DNA from: an uncultured Eubacteriales bacterium
GTDB lineage: Bacteria > Bacillota > Clostridia > Peptostreptococcales > Anaerovoracaceae
NCBI GenBank assembly: GCA_900545135.1
Contig: UQXL01000028.1
Location: 1-31,746 of the forward strand
Length of the DNA: 31,746 bases
Reading direction: 5' to 3'
The notes below the pieces were generated by a model. That model worked only from the letters and a program-made list of their open reading frames with translations. It had not been told where the DNA came from and did not search any database. Positions 22,362 to 30,267 of this stretch are shown piece after piece. Numbering within the stretch: position 1 is the stretch's first letter; the number at the start of each line of letters is the position of its first letter. The position numbers and the translations under genes were made by a program.

Positions 22362-23122
22362 ATATTTTAGTTTCAAATGACGACGGAATCAAGGCACGCG
22401 GTCTTGCCGAGCTGACTAAGGCGCTCAGCAAAAAAGGCAGCGTGTACGTCTGTGCTCCCAATTCACAGAGAAGCGCCAGCAGTCACGCCCTCAGCGTGAA
22501 CAACGAGATCACCATGAAAAAAATAGACTTCGACGGCGCTACTATGGCCTTTGAAATAGGAGGAACGCCAGCCGACTGCGTGAAGCTGGGTTTATATGTT
22601 TTGCGAAAAATGGGAATAGATATAGATATAGTTTATTCCGGCATAAACCACGGAGGAAATCTTGGAACAGACACCATGTATTCGGGAACCGTTTCCGCCG
22701 CGGCAGAGGGTTTATTTAACGGACTGCCGGCTGTGGCCGTATCAGTTAACGATCACCAGGCTTCACATTTTGAAGGCGCATGCAAGCTGGCCGTCGATAT
22801 TCTCCCGAAAATGATGGAGGAAGGCAGAAACCTGGGCGTAGTCAGCATAAACACTCCCGATATTCCGCTGGAAGAAATCCGCGGCGTGAAGACGGCGAAG
22901 CTGGGAACCATAGGATATCACGAATGGTTCGACGCTGTGGCAGAGGAGGGAGAGCAGATTACATACAAATATTCCGGATACCATAAAGAACTGGATTGCT
23001 GGACTGATGAGACCGACGCCAAGCTGGTCAGAGACGGCTACGCGACCATATCGTCGGTGAAATACGATCAAAACGACCCTGAGGGTAACGAGAAGATAGA
23101 CAAATGGGAGGTAAAAATATGA
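22358..23122 (+). CDS. surE: 5'/3'-nucleotidase SurE
   Basis: 254 residues. SurE signatures: NILVSNDDG with Asp8/Asp9 at the metal site, APNSQRSASSHA, and SGINHGGN. The enzyme dephosphorylates nucleoside 5'- and 3'-monophosphates in the cytoplasm. The start codon overlaps the Sir2 stop (ATGA, 22358-22361) and its own stop overlaps the next start, so translation of the three genes is probably coupled. SurE is often near protein-repair genes elsewhere; here it is tied to a sirtuin, hinting at nucleotide or NAD turnover. Confidence 0.96.
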   Translation: MNILVSNDDGIKARGLAELTKALSKKGSVYVCAPNSQRSASSHALSVNNEITMKKIDFDGATMAFEIGGTPADCVKLGLYVLRKMGIDIDIVYSGINHGGNLGTDTMYSGTVSAAAEGLFNGLPAVAVSVNDHQASHFEGACKLAVDILPKMMEEGRNLGVVSINTPDIPLEEIRGVKTAKLGTIGYHEWFDAVAEEGEQITYKYSGYHKELDCWTDETDAKLVRDGYATISSVKYDQNDPEGNEKIDKWEVKI

Positions 23123-23673
23123 ATGGGATCGTCAGATTCAAAAGAGAAGACACTGTTCTTGTAGTGATAGATTTGCAGGAAAAGCTCATGCCTGCGATGC
23201 ATGAGGCAGAAAGGACAGAAAAGCAGAATATCAGGCTGATTTCAGGAATGAAAGCGCTGAACGTGCCGGTCCTGGCGACCACGCAGTATGCTAAGGGCTT
23301 GGGACAGACCGTGGTTCCGGTGGCGGATGCTCTCGCAGACAGTCCTGTCTTTGACAAGACTTATTTCAGCGCCTACAGAGACGAAAATTTCCGCAGGGCT
23401 CTTGAAGAGACGGGCAGAAAGACCGTTGTGATCACCGGTGTTGAAAGCCACGTATGCGTTCAGCAGACGGCGCTTGACATGATTCAGGACGGATATGAGG
23501 TGGCCTTGGCCATGGACTGCGTAAGCTCAAGAGCTAAAGAGAGCGTTAAAGCCGCGGAGCTAGCCCTTTCGGCAGCAGGAGCATGTCTGACATGCGCTGA
23601 AAGCATCCTCTTTGAACTGCTGGAAAGCGCAAAAGCTCCGGAATTCAAACAAATTTCAGCCATAATAAAATAG
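23119..23673 (+). CDS. Isochorismatase-family cysteine hydrolase
   Basis: 184 residues. Catalytic triad of the superfamily: Asp18 (VVIDLQ), Lys80 (DKTYFSAY) and Cys113 (GVESHVCVQQTALDM). The TTQYAKGLGQT segment is like the ISOC2/YcaC-type branch, and the zinc-binding D-x-H motif of nicotinamidases is absent, so nicotinamidase activity is not supported despite the Sir2 neighbour. The start is ATG 23119, 6 nt after GGGAGG (23107-23112), overlapping the SurE stop as ATGA; an ATG at 23104 precedes that site and is rejected. Substrate unknown. Confidence 0.93.
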   Translation: MNGIVRFKREDTVLVVIDLQEKLMPAMHEAERTEKQNIRLISGMKALNVPVLATTQYAKGLGQTVVPVADALADSPVFDKTYFSAYRDENFRRALEETGRKTVVITGVESHVCVQQTALDMIQDGYEVALAMDCVSSRAKESVKAAELALSAAGACLTCAESILFELLESAKAPEFKQISAIIK

Positions 23674-23680
23674 GTGAAGC

Positions 23681-24628
23681 ATGATATTTAAAAATAATTT
23701 CAGCGATTTGACAGAAAAAGATATAGAGCTTTTGACGAGCTACTTTGACGGCTTTGATTATCAGTCCTCAAGCCATACTTTCATAGCCAACTACATTTGG
23801 CGGGATACTCACAGGCTGTCCTGGGAGATAATAGACGGCTATCTTTTTATCGCAGGCCTTGGAAACACGGAGCCGGATGAAGAAGAGTATTTCGTATCTT
23901 TTCCGTTGACGAAGACGGGAAGCTATGACGGGCATCAGGTGAGAGAGGGCGTGGAGAAGGTCAAGGAGATATTCAAAAGCAAAGACAAGCAGTTCGGCAT
24001 GGGCTTGGTGCCTGAAACACTGCTTCCCGCTCTGAAGGACGCGTTTGGCGACGATGTAAGCGTGGAGCATGAAAGAGACGACGACGATTACGTATACCTG
24101 AGAGAAGATCTGGTGACGCTGGGCGGACGCAAACTCCACCACAAGAAAAATCATCTCAACTATTTTCTGCGCAACTATCAGTTCACATACGAAGAAGCGG
24201 CTCCTGAGACCGTTCCTGAAATAATGGAATATATCTACAGCAAAAACGAGTACAAGCTGGGGGAAACCCCTGAAGAATGGAAGACGATCCTTGAGATGGA
24301 GAATGTAGCAATAGCCGAGCTCCTGAAATTCATCGGAAAAGGATTGCTTTCGGGAATAATCAGAATCGACGGAAAGATAGTTGCCGTGACACTGGGTGAA
24401 TTTGCGCGGAGCAACAGCAAAGAGACGGTCATCGTCCATGTCGAGAAAGCCGACGACAGGATAAGAGGTCTTTATCAGGCCATAAACAACGAGTTTTGCA
24501 AGCGTTTGCCGGAGGAGACAATGTATGTCAACCGTGAAGAGGACATGGGACTGGAAAATCTCAGGCAGACCAAGCTTTCATACAAGCCTTTCAAGATGGC
24601 AGAAAAGTATACGGTCAGCTTCAAATAG
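23681..24628 (+). CDS. DUF2156 (LPG-synthase C-terminal-like) protein
   Basis: 315 residues, related to the C-terminal GNAT-fold domain of phosphatidylglycerol lysyltransferases. The core signature is YVYLREDLVTLGGRKLHHKK (138-157) followed by NHLNYF, then EYKLGETPEEW. It lacks the membrane half of true lysyltransferases, so it is a soluble, probably aminoacyl- or acyl-transferring protein of unknown target. AGGTGA precedes ATG 23681. It follows the isochorismatase gene by 7 bp and closes the Sir2-SurE operon. No strong terminator is seen in the 226 bp after it. Confidence 0.9.
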   Translation: MIFKNNFSDLTEKDIELLTSYFDGFDYQSSSHTFIANYIWRDTHRLSWEIIDGYLFIAGLGNTEPDEEEYFVSFPLTKTGSYDGHQVREGVEKVKEIFKSKDKQFGMGLVPETLLPALKDAFGDDVSVEHERDDDDYVYLREDLVTLGGRKLHHKKNHLNYFLRNYQFTYEEAAPETVPEIMEYIYSKNEYKLGETPEEWKTILEMENVAIAELLKFIGKGLLSGIIRIDGKIVAVTLGEFARSNSKETVIVHVEKADDRIRGLYQAINNEFCKRLPEETMYVNREEDMGLENLRQTKLSYKPFKMAEKYTVSFK

Positions 24629-24725
24629 CCTTTCGCATTGTTAATTTAAATACTTTCGCCGGAGGCCTTTGAATTTGTATTTCCTTGTGATAAAATTAAG
24701 AAGAAAATAGCAGATTATAAAGTTT

Positions 24726-24743
24726 TTGTTAAAAAAATAACAA
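24726..24743. promoter_or_regulatory. Rex-type operator upstream of thiolase
   Basis: TTGTTA-AAAAAA-TAACAA matches the clostridial Rex operator half-sites (TTGTTA n6 TAACAA), inside a perfect 11-bp inverted repeat (24721-24731 and 24738-24748). It is 6 bp upstream of a possible -35 TTGATT (24750) with TTAAAT 17 bp on. Rex represses fermentation genes when the NADH/NAD+ ratio is low, and thl/crt-bcd genes are known Rex targets in clostridia. Confidence 0.75.
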
Positions 24744-24854
24744 AAACTATTGATTTTTCTTTGCCCTTGTGCTTAAATGTATATAGCAAAGGAAGAGTGA
24801 CTTGCTATAGGGCATAAGGCAAATCAAATATTATCTTAAGGAGGATAAGAAAAA

Positions 24855-26036
24855 ATGAAAGAAGCTGTAATCGTAAGCGCAGTAAGAACACCTATGGGTA
24901 GCTTTGGCGGTTCCCTGAAAAACGTTCCTACGAGAACACTGGGTGCCATCGTCATTAAAGAGGCTGTCAAGAGAGCGGGAATCAAGCCTGAAATGGTAGA
25001 AGAAGTTATCATGGGCGCAGTTCTTCAGGGCGCGCTTGGTCAGAACGTAGCAAGACAGATGACATTAGACGCAGGTCTGCCTAAGGAAGTTCCTGCGATG
25101 ACTATCAATAAAGTATGCGGCTCAGGTCTCAGGGCTATAGAACTGGCTGCTCAGATCATCAAGGCAGGAGACGCCGACATCATCGTAGCAGGCGGAGCTG
25201 AAAACATGTCAGCTACAGCTTATGCTATTCCGTCAGCAAGATGGGGCGCAAGAATGAACGACACCAAGCTGATCGACATGATGACCAACGACGGCCTGAC
25301 CGACGCTTTCAACAACTACCACATGGGTATCACAGCTGAAAACGTCGCAGAGCAGTGGGGAATCACCAGAGAAGAGCTGGACGAATTCTCTGTAGTCTCT
25401 CAGAACAGAGCTGAGGAAGCCATCAAGGCCGGCAAGTTCAAGGATGAAATCGTTCCTGTAGAAATTCCTCAGAGAAAGGGCGACCCTATCATCTTCGATA
25501 CTGATGAATTCCCTAAATTCGGAACTACAATGGAGAAAGTAGCTAAATTAAAACCTGCTTTCAAGAAAGACGGTATCGTAACAGCTGCAAATGCTTCCGG
25601 CATCAACGACGCCGGTGCTGCCGTAGTAGTTATGTCCAGAGAAAAGGCAGAAGAGCTGGGAATCAAGCCTATGTGCACCATTAAGTCATACGCTTCAGCA
25701 GGCGTTGATCCGTCTATCATGGGCGTAGGTCCTGTACCTGCTTCAGAGAAAGCTCTCAAGAAAGCCGGCCTTACCATGGCTGACATCGACCTGGTTGAAG
25801 CTAATGAAGCTTTCGCAGCTCAGTCTTTGGCAGTAAGAAAAGATTTAGGCCTAGATCCTGAAAAGACCAACGTAAACGGCGGAGCAATCGCTCTCGGACA
25901 CCCTATCGGAGCATCCGGATGCAGAATTCTCATCACACTGCTTTATGAAATGATGAGAAGACCTGAGACCAAGTACGGCCTGGCTACTCTCTGCATCGGC
26001 GGCGGCATGGGAACTTCATTGATCATTGAAAAATAG
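24855..26036 (+). CDS. thlA: Acetyl-CoA acetyltransferase (thiolase)
   Basis: 393 residues, full length for biosynthetic thiolases. Active-site Cys88 (NKVCGSGLRA), His349 (GHPIGASG) and Cys380 (CIGGGMG). Condenses two acetyl-CoA to acetoacetyl-CoA, the entry step of butyrate-type fermentation or, in reverse, a step of acetoacetyl-CoA breakdown. AAGGAGGA precedes the ATG. It stands alone, not with crt/bcd/hbd genes, and has a Rex-type operator 110 bp upstream, so redox control is likely. Codons are strongly biased, as for an abundant enzyme. Confidence 0.97.
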   Translation: MKEAVIVSAVRTPMGSFGGSLKNVPTRTLGAIVIKEAVKRAGIKPEMVEEVIMGAVLQGALGQNVARQMTLDAGLPKEVPAMTINKVCGSGLRAIELAAQIIKAGDADIIVAGGAENMSATAYAIPSARWGARMNDTKLIDMMTNDGLTDAFNNYHMGITAENVAEQWGITREELDEFSVVSQNRAEEAIKAGKFKDEIVPVEIPQRKGDPIIFDTDEFPKFGTTMEKVAKLKPAFKKDGIVTAANASGINDAGAAVVVMSREKAEELGIKPMCTIKSYASAGVDPSIMGVGPVPASEKALKKAGLTMADIDLVEANEAFAAQSLAVRKDLGLDPEKTNVNGGAIALGHPIGASGCRILITLLYEMMRRPETKYGLATLCIGGGMGTSLIIEK

Positions 26037-26062
26037 TTAGACATATAAGTCAGTAATTTATG

Positions 26063-26119
26063 GAGACGGAACGACGAAGCGAGCTTTCAAAGCCCGCTGC
26101 AGAAATCCGTCTCTTTTTT
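26063..26119 (+). terminator. Thiolase terminator
   Basis: GAGACGGA (26063-26070) pairs with TCCGTCTC (26106-26113), with an inner AGC-GAGCTTT/AAAGC-GCT stem, then TTTTTT. Confidence 0.88.
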
Positions 26120-26121
26120 CT

Positions 26122-26185
26122 TGCCAATTCGGATTTTTGCCAATTCGGATTTTTGCTGATTCAGCTTTTTTGCTAATTCGGCTTT
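26122..26185. repeat. 16-17-bp tandem repeat, four copies
   Basis: TGCCAATTCGGATTTT twice (26122-26137, 26138-26153), then TGCTGATTCAGCTTTTT (26154-26170) and TGCTAATTCGGCTTT. The array starts inside the terminator T-tract. Confidence 0.85.
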
Positions 26186-26338
26186 GCTTTGCGACGAGCT
26201 TCAATACCGGAACACATCTTAGAACTCCGAGCCATTATGCTCTAAGCTGCCTCTATGCGCTTTTCGGGTGCTTTATCCGAAAGTTGTCTGCCTGCGTGCT
26301 TCTCCCGCCGCAGAGTCCTTTTCGGCCTTTCGGAATTG

Positions 26339-26347
26339 TGGTATGAT
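26339..26347 (+). promoter_or_regulatory. Extended -10 for the DUF3795 gene
   Basis: TGGTATGAT, preceded by GGAATTG, resembles the ATTGTGGTATAATG end of family B linkers. It lies 50 bp before the ATG. Confidence 0.45.
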
Positions 26348-26396
26348 GGAAGAGATAGAATGGAAAATTAGAAGTTATCGAAAGGAGTAGACAACT

Positions 26397-26807
26397 ATGA
26401 AAATGCCAGAAAAAATTGATATAAGTATGTTTGCTCCATGCGGAATGAATTGTAAAGTTTGTTATAAGCACTGTTACCATAAAAAGCCTTGTGCTGGGTG
26501 CTTGAATAGCGATAAAGGGAAACCTGAACATTGTCGTAAATGCAAAATAAAGGACTGTATTCAAACAAAAGCGTTATCCTATTGTTTTGAATGTGCTGAA
26601 TATCCTTGTAAATTGATTAAAAACCTTGAAAAAAGCTATAACAAACGATATCAAGCAAGTCTTATAGAAAATAGCCGTTTTGTTCAAGAACAAGATTTGG
26701 GGCATTTCATGGAACAGCAGAAAATAAAATATACTTGTTTTAAATGTGGTGGGATTATTTCTATTCACGATAGAGAATGTAGCGAATGTCAAGAAAAAAT
26801 GAAATAG
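26397..26807 (+). CDS. DUF3795 cysteine-rich protein
   Basis: 136 residues with 17 or so cysteines in metal-site-like spacing: CGMNCKVCYKHC, CAGC, CRKCKIKDC, CFECAEYPC near the middle, and CFKCGG plus CSEC at the C-terminus. The pattern matches DUF3795 proteins, which are presumed zinc or iron-sulfur binding but have no known function. AAAGGAG (26381-26387) precedes the ATG by 9 nt. Its base composition is lower in GC than the neighbouring genes and its codons are A/T-ending, which suggests separate ancestry. No operon partner: thiolase upstream is terminated, and about 220 bp follow before the next start. Confidence 0.88.
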   Translation: MKMPEKIDISMFAPCGMNCKVCYKHCYHKKPCAGCLNSDKGKPEHCRKCKIKDCIQTKALSYCFECAEYPCKLIKNLEKSYNKRYQASLIENSRFVQEQDLGHFMEQQKIKYTCFKCGGIISIHDRECSECQEKMK

Positions 26808-26970
26808 TACAATTCCAGCTTATATAATTCTCGGCTTACCGGGCATAAAAAGAGCGAGAGTGTGGAACTAACCCTGTTTTGGGAACACAAAAGTGAATTG
26901 GTATTTTTTTGAAAGCCCGTATCCAGCCGGGGACACAATTTCAGAAATTTGGCTGTTTTTTACAAAGATG

Positions 26971-27006
26971 TGTCACAAAACCGCCGCGTTATTGTTTGTT
27001 ATATAG
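26971..27006 (+). promoter_or_regulatory. Candidate ECF-sigma autoregulated promoter
   Basis: TGTCACAAAA (26971-26980) and GTTATATAG (26998-27006) precede the sigma factor gene with spacing suited to an ECF promoter, and neither matches sigma-A well. Assignment is by position and general pattern only. Confidence 0.35.
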
Positions 27007-27028
27007 AAACGTGAAAGGAGGTTCAGGT

Positions 27029-27538
27029 TTGAGACAGGGAAAAAACGACAGTGTAATAGCCGACATGTACAAACGGTATTACAGCAAACTCATGCTCATA
27101 GCCTGCTCCTATACGCACGACAAGTCTGCCGCGGAGGACCTGGTGCAGGAAGCGTTTCTGAAAGCCATACTGTCTTACAAGCCGGGAGGAAGTTTTCTCG
27201 GCTGGGCCAATAAAGTGATACGCAACGACTTCCTCAACACAAAGAAGCGTGAAAAATACGTCGAGGCGGGGAACATAGAAGAAATGTCGCTGCCCGCCTG
27301 CGAAGATCCGCTCAAGGGGTATATAAAAGGTGAAGAAAGGGTAAAGATGGCTGCCATGATAGCCTCTCTGCCCGAAAAATATAGAGACGTAATGATAGCA
27401 AGCGTATATCTGCAGGAAGAAAATTCGCAGATAGCCAAAGCGTATGGGATTTCCGAAGAAAATGTAAGACAGATAAAGTCTAGGGCAAAGAAGATGCTCA
27501 TGAAGATGTGGGGTGAAGAGAATGAAAGATATAAATGA
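27029..27538 (+). CDS. ECF-type RNA polymerase sigma factor
   Basis: 169 residues from a TTG start at 27029, which is 7 nt after AAAGGAGG (27014-27021). An upstream ATG at 26909 would add 40 residues with no family match. Sigma region 2 is at about 10-75 (MYKRYYSKLMLIACSYTHD, AEDLVQEAFLKAI, GWANKVIRNDFLNTKKR) and region 4 at about 110-165 (LPEKYRDVMIASVYLQ, SEENVRQIKSRAKKML). No regulatory extension. The next gene starts inside its end and encodes a membrane protein suited to be its anti-sigma factor, so the pair probably responds to an envelope signal; a likely target is its own promoter. Confidence 0.93.
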   Translation: MRQGKNDSVIADMYKRYYSKLMLIACSYTHDKSAAEDLVQEAFLKAILSYKPGGSFLGWANKVIRNDFLNTKKREKYVEAGNIEEMSLPACEDPLKGYIKGEERVKMAAMIASLPEKYRDVMIASVYLQEENSQIAKAYGISEENVRQIKSRAKKMLMKMWGEENERYK

Positions 27539-28574
27539 CGAAATGAGAAACATCAGCGATAAGCCAGAAAACGCGGATGAATTGAACATGGATGATGCAC
27601 TGAAAAAGATGAGCATGGATCATGAACCCGATTTTGACACGTATATAGAGAAAACCATCAACAACAGAATAAAAAAGATAGCAGCCAAGACATGTATAAC
27701 TATCATCGCAGCTGTCATCGTGATTTTTTTCTGCATAAGTCCTTTGATGAACCTCTGCTTTACCAACGCCGCCAAGCTTAACGACGGCGAAGACAGCACT
27801 CTGCTCAAGACCATGCGCGCCTATTACGAGACACTTTATCCGTATTATGAAGTTTGCGGAATAGACGTTGAAAAAGACGGATTCGGCTGCTACACTCTCA
27901 ACATGAATGTGACCGACCATACAGGACTTCAAATCATCGGAACTACAGATGTGGTGATGGAGATGAAGCTTGGCAAGATGTCCGTCAAGTCGGACCCGGA
28001 GGGCAGGGCAACCTTCACCCTCGGAAGATTTGACCAGAATAATAAAATCACGCAGCAGGAGCTAGAGCAGCTGTATCTCGATATTGAAGCGCTCCCTGAG
28101 TCGGCGGTGATATATGCTTCGGTATCGCAGAAAGAAGCGGAAGATATGTTCACTCTTATGGAAAAAACCAAGGACAAAGTAGACTTGCAGTGGCTGCAGA
28201 TTTATGAAACGGAAAGTAATTTCCAGGCAGGAGTGAGCTTGAATCTTTCATGTGCCTACAGCGACCAGGATAGAAGGGACGATATGGACGCTGATGACAT
28301 AAGAAGAATATATATCAAAAATCTCGAAACCCTGAGAGATAATTTTGATATATGGAAAGACCTGGGGCTGTACAGCGTTTCAAGTGTATACAATAGCGAC
28401 AATACAGAGATTATAGACGATTTGCTTTCCGAGGCCAAGGAACATGATTTGCTCGAGTCAAAAAATTACTGCATTTCAGGAAGCCGCGACGAGGTTCTGA
28501 TATACCTTCAGGCATGGGAAGCGGAATGGGATAACGTACAGATAGACAAGGTCAATTACAGCAAGTTCGGTTGA
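27522..28574 (+). CDS. Membrane anti-sigma factor partner
   Basis: 350 residues: a cytoplasmic N-terminus of about 55 residues (MDDALKKM ... DTYIEKTINNRIKKI), one transmembrane helix (about 58-77), and a large extracytoplasmic domain with Tyr-rich and acidic stretches. The layout resembles Sigma_reg_N/Sigma_reg_C anti-sigma proteins of Firmicutes rather than zinc-binding anti-sigma factors, because no H-x3-C-x2-C motif is present in the N-terminus. The start is ATG 27522 behind GGGGTG; a GTG at 27513 is the alternative. It overlaps the sigma gene by 17 bp. The signal sensed is unknown. Confidence 0.85.
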   Translation: MKDINDEMRNISDKPENADELNMDDALKKMSMDHEPDFDTYIEKTINNRIKKIAAKTCITIIAAVIVIFFCISPLMNLCFTNAAKLNDGEDSTLLKTMRAYYETLYPYYEVCGIDVEKDGFGCYTLNMNVTDHTGLQIIGTTDVVMEMKLGKMSVKSDPEGRATFTLGRFDQNNKITQQELEQLYLDIEALPESAVIYASVSQKEAEDMFTLMEKTKDKVDLQWLQIYETESNFQAGVSLNLSCAYSDQDRRDDMDADDIRRIYIKNLETLRDNFDIWKDLGLYSVSSVYNSDNTEIIDDLLSEAKEHDLLESKNYCISGSRDEVLIYLQAWEAEWDNVQIDKVNYSKFG

Positions 28575-28639
28575 TCGGCCGGTTGGCCGGAGGCAATTCG
28601 AAGGAGGCCAAATGAGGCTAAATGAAGTATAGTTTGAAG

Positions 28640-28679
28640 ATGTTGCAGAATTTTCTCTAATTCTAAAATTCTGCAACAT
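28640..28679. repeat. Perfect 15-bp palindrome with ATGTTG/CAACAT ends
   Basis: ATGTTGCAGAATTTT (28640-28654) and AAAATTCTGCAACAT (28665-28679) are exact reverse complements around a 10-bp loop. There is no T-tract, so it is not a simple terminator. It lies about 50 bp before the following gene and shares its ends with family A hairpins. Confidence 0.85.
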
Positions 28680-28727
28680 TCGAGATATTCATAGCTGCAA
28701 GCACAAAAAATAATTTCGGGGGAAAAC

Positions 28728-29474
28728 ATGATAATATATTTCACAGGAACAGGAAACAGCCGCCACATTGCACAAAAGCTGGCAGAGGCTATAAAAGAAG
28801 AACCTTTGGCAGACATGGGCAGGATGATAAAGGAAAGAGAAAAAGGTCTGTTCACTTCTGAAAGGCCATACATATTTGTGCTTCCGACATACGGTTGGAG
28901 AATACCTAGAATTGCTGAGGATTTCATCAGAAATGCAACGTTTCAAGCGAATAGAAAAGCATATTTTATCATGACATGCGGAGACTCATGCGGAAATGCC
29001 GGAGTCTATGCGGAAAAGCTTTGCCGCCTGAAAAACTTTGAGTTTATGGGCTGTGCTGAGGTCAAGATGCCGGAAAATTATGTAGCGATGTTTTCCGTGC
29101 CTGACGAGAAAACTTCTGAAGCGTTGATCAGACAAGGCGATGAAAAAATTTTGAAGCTGGCAAAGCTCATACTTGACGAAAGCCCTCTGCCGACAAAGAA
29201 ATCCTTCGTGGGAGCCCTCGAAAGCACAGTTGTCAATCCTGTCTTCTACTCAATGTTTGTAAAAGACAAAGGTTTCAGAAGTACGCCGGACTGCATAGGC
29301 TGTGGCCTTTGCGTAGAAGTGTGCGTGCTTAACAATATCAGGCTGGAGGGCGGCAGACCTGTCTGGGGAGGCAATTGCACTCACTGCATGGCCTGCATAT
29401 GCAGATGCCCGCAGGAAGCCATAGAATACAAGCATAAGTCCGAAGGAAAGCGCCGATATTATCTGGCAGATTAG
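28728..29474 (+). CDS. EFR1-type flavodoxin-ferredoxin protein
   Basis: 248 residues: flavodoxin-like domain (IIYFTGTGNSRHIAQKL at 2-18; VLPTYGWRIP) and a C-terminal ferredoxin domain with CIGCGLCVEVC and CTHCMACICRCP. The first motif is followed by Val rather than the common Pro. Two 4Fe-4S clusters and an FMN are expected; it is a cytoplasmic electron carrier or reductase of unknown partner. GGGGG precedes the ATG at 28728. The palindrome at 28640-28679 is in its leader or promoter. A homologue lies at 10964 with a different neighbourhood. Confidence 0.9.
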   Translation: MIIYFTGTGNSRHIAQKLAEAIKEEPLADMGRMIKEREKGLFTSERPYIFVLPTYGWRIPRIAEDFIRNATFQANRKAYFIMTCGDSCGNAGVYAEKLCRLKNFEFMGCAEVKMPENYVAMFSVPDEKTSEALIRQGDEKILKLAKLILDESPLPTKKSFVGALESTVVNPVFYSMFVKDKGFRSTPDCIGCGLCVEVCVLNNIRLEGGRPVWGGNCTHCMACICRCPQEAIEYKHKSEGKRRYYLAD

Positions 29475-29514
29475 CCAAGCAGATGACAACTTGAACAGAA
29501 TACTGAACAACACA

Positions 29515-29544
29515 AAAGCCGCGGGACTAATAACCCGCGGCTTT
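29515..29544. terminator. Bidirectional terminator
   Basis: AAAGCCGCGGG (29515-29525) and CCCGCGGCTTT (29534-29544) are perfect complements with an 8-nt loop, followed by ATT on plus and TTGTGTTG on minus. It lies between convergent genes. Confidence 0.88.
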
Positions 29545-29593
29545 ATTCACATGATTATCAAGTTTTACATGACCGTCAACTTTCGCATGATTA

Positions 29594-30124
29594 TCAACGT
29601 TGTTTTTGGGCATTGGCCCATAAGAGCGCTTTGCGTTCAAGATTCTGCACGAAATCGTTTTTACCGTCGCAGTAACTTTCGATATCGTATGGGTATTTAA
29701 GCGCAAGGGATTGTTTCAAACGTCCGTACTCGTCCGCCTCTTTTTTGTGAGCACGGAGATAATCGCGCACCGCCAAATGCCGCGTTACGTCGTGCTGACT
29801 GTAAAGGGAGAAAATATGAATCTGATGAGTTCTTTCATCGCCGCCTTTGCGGAGATATCGCCTGCCGGAAATACCGAATTCTCCCAGATACTCATAGCCG
29901 ATTTTCTCGAATTCAGAGGCGTCTGCGTCGACCCTGCTCAAACCCTCCACTACAGGCATTATATCTATGACAGGCTTTGCCTTTAACCCTGGAACCGACG
30001 TGCTCCCTATATGGTAGATGGCAAGGCAGTTATCTGATAAAATTTCCCGTATCAATTTTGCTTCTTCTTCAAACATGGCGGGCCATGCCTTAGAATAGTC
30101 GGTGACGATGACATGCTGAGGCAT
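29594..30124 (-). CDS. GrpB-family (UPF0157) nucleotidyltransferase-like protein
   Basis: 176 residues. The family signature YHIGSTSVPGLKAKPVIDIM is near residues 37-56, with QIHIFS and DYLRAH-x-x-x-A-x-x-Y further on. GrpB proteins have a nucleotidyltransferase-like fold; the HIGST-type motif fits a GS-containing active site, but the reaction is not known for most members. The start is ATG 30124, 8 nt after AAGGAGGG (30133-30140); the TTG at 30127 is only 5 nt from it. A 17-bp minisatellite follows upstream at 30166-30250. A single gene with no informative neighbours. Confidence 0.93.
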   Translation of the reverse strand: MPQHVIVTDYSKAWPAMFEEEAKLIREILSDNCLAIYHIGSTSVPGLKAKPVIDIMPVVEGLSRVDADASEFEKIGYEYLGEFGISGRRYLRKGGDERTHQIHIFSLYSQHDVTRHLAVRDYLRAHKKEADEYGRLKQSLALKYPYDIESYCDGKNDFVQNLERKALLWANAQKQR

Positions 30125-30165
30125 CAATCCGGCCCTCCTTAGATTTATGGATACTTTGAAGTTTT

Positions 30166-30250
30166 ATTCGCACTGCCGGTCTATTCGCACTGCCGGTCTA
30201 TTCGCACTGCCGGCTTGTTCATAATGCTGGCCTGTTCACGCTGTCCGGCG
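30166..30250. repeat. 17-bp tandem repeat, five copies
   Basis: Units at 30166-30182, 30183-30199, 30200-30216, 30217-30233 and 30234-30250; the first two (ATTCGCACTGCCGGTCT) are identical, the third differs at its last two positions, and the rest diverge further. The array sits between two minus-strand genes. Confidence 0.88.
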
Positions 30251-30267
30251 GATCGTTATCAGCGGCG

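Larger units (their letters stand above)
26037..26396. other. Gene-free gap with terminator, minisatellite and promoter
   Basis: Contains the thiolase terminator, a 16-17-bp tandem array, unassigned sequence (26190-26330), and the promoter and ribosome binding site of the DUF3795 gene. A 69-codon frame through the array has no ribosome binding site. Confidence 0.6.

Noticed and set aside
23104..23118. Upstream ATG for the isochorismatase-family gene
   Set aside because: The GGGAGG site lies after it; ATG 23119 has proper spacing and an ATGA overlap with surE.
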